From: Plecoglossus altivelis | Taxonomy: Eukaryota; Chordata; Actinopteri; Osmeriformes; Plecoglossidae | Assembly: GCA_036571765.1 (NCBI GenBank) | Contig: BROE01000018.1 | Span: forward strand, 13,803,964-13,867,963 | Reading direction: 5' to 3' | DNA length: 64,000 nt | In this document: positions 60,639 to 64,000 of the stretch, piece after piece | Layout: the number at the start of each line of letters is the position of its first letter | Position numbering within the stretch: position 1 is the first letter of the stretch | Notes under the pieces: generated by a model | Seen by the model: the letters and a program-made list of their open reading frames with translations, nothing else | Told to the model about the DNA's origin: nothing | Databases searched by the model: none | Position numbers and translations under genes: made by a program

Positions 60639-60916
60639 CAGAGAACAGCTAATTCTACAAAGTAACTGGACAGAAGACTCTTGGATTACTATCCTTAAAT
60701 CCTACAGGTGCTATGATATTATTATTATTGTTATTATCTATGAGGTTGCCACTCACGTGGACAAGACTTCAGAAGGCAGGTCTGTGATGTAGGAGGGAAT
60801 GTTCCGGCCCGTCAGAAACTGGGCCACCTCGTTGGTGAAGGTGTTGCAGTTGTGCTCAAACAGCCTGTACCTGTCACCTCTGTGGAGAGCGGACCAATGA
60901 GAGGGTCGGTCTCAAA

Positions 60917-60957
<41 letters not shown>

Positions 60958-62321
60958 AGAGGGAGAGAGAGTGAGAGAAAGAGAGACAGTGACTGAATGA
61001 GATCAAGAGAGAGCAACAGTGAAAAAATACTAATCATTCATTTTATTTAATGGTGCCTTTCAGGACACCCAAAGACATCTTACAATGAAATAAAAAATAT
61101 GTCAAATAACATTAAAACTCATAGCTATATGACAGCATTACAACACCCAGCTATATGACAGCATGAAAACGCAGAGCTATATGACAGCATGATAATGCAC
61201 AGCTATATGACAGTATGATAACGCAGGCATATTTCAAACACAAACATATTTCAACACCAAAGAGAAAGAGAGAAAGCCTCACCTATATGCACTCTCGCCC
61301 AGAGAGGCCAGGTAGTCCATGAAGATCTCCTCCGACACCTCAGTGTCTCCCAACTCTACCACACTGTCTGGAGGGCCAAGCATGGTCCCACCCTACAAAA
61401 TATAGCCATAACCAGCAGGTCATGGTAGGTGCTGAGGAAATCATTCTGCACAGATGTTCTTACGTGAGGAGAAGGATAATCCATTGGGTTGGGGGAGTCT
61501 TGTTTCTCTGTCTGTCGTGTAAAGCAGCTTGATTGTACAAGCTCCCCCCTCCCCACGGGATCGGAATGTGGCATGCCATTGGAACCTCGGAGCACAAACC
61601 CTGAGGCGATTCCATTTGGAAAGGGATCACGAGCATCAAAATAACTTAGGCAGACAAAACAAGTTCCCTCCAACCCCCCTCCCCCCGCCCCAACCACACA
61701 CACACACACACACACAAACTGATAGTGTGATGTCATGCTGGACTTACAGGGGAGCAACTTGAGATGCCCACTCCTCCAAAGAAGAACTCGTCTCCATACA
61801 CCACAATGGCAGTGTGCCTGAGAGGATGCACAGACAATCCATGTTGACCTACAAGTATTTGGCACTGGACAATTCTGGTATCATGCAACATCCCAGTCAT
61901 TTGTAGATCTATAGGTATAGGAGGGTTCATACCAAATTCCATCAAGTTGTTTTCCTGCAATAAAGAGGGTTCATATAATTAGCTGGCAGAAGTTCACACA
62001 ATGTGAATGCATTGGACTAGCGTACAGGACAGCACACACAGGTCACCTGAACAGATGACACGTGAATGGCATTCGTTATTACTACATAACATTGCAACTA
62101 TAATCCGGGCCCAGTGGCTCACTGCCAGGTCCGCTTGACAGCACCACATTTAGGTTCCTCAACACCAAGGCTAGCTGGCTACTACTGTAGCTGTACCAAT
62201 TAGATCGTGTTTCCAGACAGGCATGCTTACCCAACATTATGGGGCTGAGACTACGAGCCATTCCTCTTGACAGGTCGTATATATACAGTTGGACACCGTA
62301 CTTAATGCCATTTTTATCCAT
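60332..62321 (-). CDS. desi1: desi1, desumoylating isopeptidase 1 (complete, 6 coding exons)
   Basis: Joined coding exons are 62321-62231, 61954-61933, 61817-61748, 61392-61283, 60879-60757 and 60419-60332, giving 504 nt and 167 aa. The product is a PPPDE-family cysteine isopeptidase. In mammals DESI1 removes SUMO from selected substrates and acts as a homodimer in cytosol and nucleus. Seen here: the N-terminal LYIYDLSRGMARSLSPIMLG block, the catalytic His39 in WHTAIVV, the FFFGGVGISSC strand, and the catalytic Cys109 in FEHNCNTFTNEVAQFLTG. The PSYITDLPSEVLSTPFG segment and a short C-terminal tail follow. Every junction is GT-AG and keeps frame. The start at 62321 matches the length of the vertebrate family N-terminus. 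Teleosts may carry two desi1 paralogues; which one this is cannot be told from the window. Confidence 0.97.
60577..60636 (+). repeat. (AT)30 microsatellite in desi1 intron 5
   Basis: 60 bp of uninterrupted AT, preceded by ACATATACATATATAC. It lies in the desi1 intron between coding exons 5 and 6. Confidence 0.95.
60757..60879 (-). CDS. desi1: desi1 coding exon 5 (catalytic Cys)
   Basis: 123 nt. It encodes RLFEHNCNTFTNEVAQFLTG with Cys109 as the predicted nucleophile, then the conserved RNIPSYITDLPSEVLS segment. The acceptor is CTCCACAG|AGGTGA and the donor TCCAC|GTGAGT. The His39/Cys109 pair corresponds to the His38/Cys108 dyad I recall for mammalian DESI1, so the enzyme is expected to be active. 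Confidence 0.97.
60919..60956 (+). repeat. (GT)19 microsatellite in desi1 intron 4
   Basis: 38 bp of uninterrupted GT, 40 bp from the acceptor of desi1 exon 5. Confidence 0.95.
61036..61082 (+). repeat. Fragment of a dispersed fish repeat
   Basis: The stretch TTATTTAATGGTGCC, TTTCAGGACACCCAAAGA, then CATCTTACAATG resembles the GCGCCTTTCA-GGACACCCAAGGACGCTTTACAA element I recall as scattered through many teleost genomes. It is recognised by memory of the consensus only. Confidence 0.4.
61123..61226 (+). repeat. 26-bp minisatellite, four copies, in desi1 intron 4
   Basis: Four tandem copies of AGCTATATGACAGCATGA plus AAACGCAG/TAACGCAG variants, directly after the dispersed-repeat fragment at 61036-61082. 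Confidence 0.92.
61283..61392 (-). CDS. desi1: desi1 coding exon 4
   Basis: 110 nt encoding GGTMLGPPDSVVELG and then a helix, DTEVSEEIFMDYLASLGE, typical of DESI1. The acceptor is TTTTGTAG|GGTGGG and the donor CATATAG|GTGAGG. It ends in phase 2 (AG of an Arg codon). The intron that follows (61282-60880) carries four copies of a 26-bp repeat and a GT tract. Confidence 0.96.
61748..61817 (-). CDS. desi1: desi1 coding exon 3 (catalytic His)
   Basis: 70 nt. It completes Trp38 and encodes His39, the predicted general base of the PPPDE catalytic dyad, then TAIVVYGDEFFFGGVGISSCSP, which matches the DESI1 family block almost residue for residue. The acceptor is CTCAG|GCACACT and the donor CCCCT|GTAAGT. 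It ends in phase 0, and exon 4 resumes with the Gly-Gly of the GGTMLGPPDSV motif. Confidence 0.96.
61933..61954 (-). CDS. desi1: desi1 coding exon 2, a 22-nt microexon
   Basis: The exon is only 22 nt and encodes the KQLDGI segment, with split codons for Gly31 and Trp38 at its two ends. The acceptor is TTTATTGCAG|GAAAAC and the donor ATTTG|GTATGA. It must be included: exon 1 joined directly to exon 3 would shift the frame and lose the residues just before the catalytic His39. The same peptide block (KQLEGIW) is present in human DESI1 as I recall it. It is too short to be seen as an open reading frame of its own. Confidence 0.95.
62231..62321 (-). CDS. desi1: desi1 coding exon 1
   Basis: 91 nt, 30 codons plus one base. 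It encodes the initiator Met and the first beta strand of the PPPDE fold (VQLYIYDLSRGMARSLSPIML). The donor reads TTGG|GTAAGC on the minus strand. The exon ends in phase 1, and the split glycine codon is completed by the next 22-nt exon. The reading frame stays open for 51 codons upstream of this ATG but contains no further ATG, so 62321 is the first available AUG start. Confidence 0.95.
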
Positions 62322-62620
62322 CACGGTAAAACCGATTATTTTATTCGCCGGTAGCGTCTTGCAGCCGTTTTCGTCCTGACCTGACAGCTGCAGACCTGCT
62401 CGTTGTGCTTCTCCGTATTGGGTGAAATATAAGACGAAAATTGTGAAATTATTAGAAGGTAACCTAAATCGGCGTTAGGCGTATGACTTTTAAAGGCCGA
62501 CGATTCAAACACCTTCCCAGTGACAGAGGTCTACTCACTACTGCAAGAAGCTAGTAATAGCTAGCTAGCTGTTAGCTAAAACAAAGTGTTTTGTCGCCTC
62601 CTTCCGGACACATTGACGAT
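62322..62620 (-). promoter_or_regulatory. desi1: desi1 5'UTR and promoter-proximal region
   Basis: The 300 bp upstream of the desi1 ATG hold several CpGs, no TATA box in a useful position, and an ETS-type CCGGAAG on the minus strand at 62607-62601. This is the usual look of a TATA-less housekeeping promoter. The transcription start is not identifiable. The coding frame is open from the ATG back to a TAA at 62477-62475. Confidence 0.35.
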
Positions 62621-62726
62621 AACCATTGAAGATCTCAACTGTTAGCTTGAATCGAACGTTCTGGTTCTATATTTTGTATAAATATATTATTGTATATTAG
62701 TATCCATGTATATCATTCTATCTTTT

Positions 62727-62750
62727 TATATATATATATATATATATATA
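62727..62750 (+). repeat. (TA)12 microsatellite
   Basis: 24 bp of uninterrupted TA. Confidence 0.9.
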
Positions 62751-63848
62751 ATTATTTTTTCAGTATTGAACTTATATTGATTCTAAACAATGTGGTCGTT
62801 GCGTTTTCTCCTGAAACAACAGAACCAAAGTGCTATTTAAATATTCTTGATTTTGTTGTCAGGTCAAGTCCGCTGGTTTTGTTTTGTCTGAAAGACATTT
62901 GTTACTTGGACTTCTCAAACTCAATAAATATATCTAATGAGAGACCGTGTAATACCCTAAAGGTTTCGTTTCCTATTACTGATACATGCATCATCCCACC
63001 CACCATCCTAGTAGCCAGGGAGATAGTGGCTGCTTTTAGGTGTAAGTATGATAGAACTGACAACTGAGTCAACGTTTGAATGTGTCTTGTTAGAAACGTG
63101 GTGCGGTCAAAGTAGCCGATAGAGAATGATGGTGGCTGATATCGTAGGGCTATCAAGTATTTTGTTGTTGGACCTTTACGTTTGAATGCTCGTGCTGCTA
63201 GATTCTGAAAACATTTTCTCTCCCTTCCGCTGGCACACTCGTGAGTCATACATGAGTCATGCGTGTGGGTGTATGTGTTCTGGCTTGTTTGCTTTTCCAT
63301 CAGTCCTCACTGCACTACAGAGTATAGCAACTAAATTACTGTAAACCCTTGTTTTTTGTATGTTGAAGTAAGTTTGCCCTTTAGAACTGCAGAGCAGGTC
63401 ATATGCAGGAATGTAGAGGAGTTGACCAGGCAACAGTTTATACTCTGACCTCCAACAATCAACACTCCTCCATCTTTTCACTGATCACCTTGGAAACAGT
63501 TACCATGACATCCAGGGCCAGTTGGTGATGCAAGTACTCCAGGTGCAGAGAACTGTGGCTGGGGCCGGCTTGACGGAAGTTTGTTTGAGAACATTGATAT
63601 GCATTGATATCGTAGAGAGAGGTAAAATGAGCTATATCCATACACCGTTCATCTATTAGCCTATGCATTCCCTTCATTAATACAGCTATTCGTCCATTCA
63701 TCCTTTGAGTCATCCATCCATTACATTAACCTACCTACTTACCCTACCCATTTAGTCATGAATGTATTCATCCATCCATCTGTAGTACTTTTATCTCCTT
63801 TGATTCATCCATCCTTGTTCTATCTATCTGCCTACCAAGGCTACATCT

Positions 63849-63888
63849 ACCCACCCATTCATCCACCCATTCATCCACCCATTCATCC
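63849..63888 (+). repeat. 12-bp repeat (CCCATTCATCCA)n
   Basis: About three and a half copies within a broader CATCCATC-rich stretch (63700-63890). Confidence 0.85.
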
Positions 63889-64000
63889 AAACAAGGTTAT
63901 TTTTCCATATTCAGGTTGGGGGATTCAGTTTTGGCTCTCGTCACCAAATACATATCAGTCACTCTGACAGACAACAAGTTCCAGGTCCCTTTCCTCATCC

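Larger units (their letters stand above)
62621..64000. other. Right flank upstream of desi1, no gene recognised
   Basis: This is unique, AT-rich sequence with a (TA)12 tract at 62727-62750 and a 12-bp (CCCATTCATCCA)n repeat at about 63849-63888. Short open frames on both strands (for example 62690-63067 plus and 62902-63300 minus) do not resemble known proteins and show no splice signals I would trust. Confidence 0.5.

Noticed and set aside
61356..61865. 169-codon minus frame across desi1 introns 3 and 2
   Set aside because: It overlaps real desi1 exons 3 and 4 in the wrong frame; the exon/intron structure in the DESI1 frame explains the locus fully.

Overview
This is a vertebrate nuclear genomic window, almost certainly from a ray-finned (teleost) fish. 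It has intron-split genes with GT-AG splice sites, very dense (CA/GT)n, (GA/CT)n and (ACAG)n microsatellites, and no prokaryotic gene organisation. Only two protein-coding genes can be supported, both on the minus strand.

Right end: a complete desi1 gene (desumoylating isopeptidase 1, PPPDE family). It has six coding exons between 62321 and 60332 and encodes 167 aa, against my recollection of 168 aa for human DESI1. All ten splice boundaries are visible and in phase. One coding exon is a 22-nt microexon. A probable 3'UTR runs to an AATAAA near 58950.

Centre and left: the 5' part of a shisa8/shisa9-type gene (CKAMP/AMPA-receptor auxiliary subunit family). Exon 1 (26927-26380) carries the signal peptide, the eight-cysteine Shisa domain and the transmembrane helix. 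Exon 2 (7506-7391) lies 18.9 kb away and continues the reading frame exactly. No later exon could be recognised down to base 1, so the C-terminal tail most likely lies beyond the left edge. From memory, human SHISA8 and DESI1 both map to 22q13.2. That linkage supports the shisa8 name over shisa9 and suggests conserved synteny.

The rest is intron or intergenic DNA. It holds simple-sequence tracts, several minisatellites (57-, 18-, 15-, 26- and about 12-bp units), a degenerate telomere-like TTAGGG block, two near-perfect hairpins, and several unique AT-rich stretches with homeodomain-type TAATTA motifs that could be conserved enhancers. No transposase or reverse-transcriptase frame, tRNA, rRNA or CRISPR array was recognised. 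The two genes are not known to act together: Desi1 is a cytosolic/nuclear SUMO and ubiquitin-related protease, while Shisa8/9 proteins tune AMPA receptors at synapses. No undescribed multi-gene system is visible. The more intriguing leads are a possible cassette exon in shisa8 intron 1, a 51-codon open extension upstream of the desi1 start, a 351-codon antisense open frame, a 46-bp hairpin, and a few coding-like stretches that need comparative alignment.
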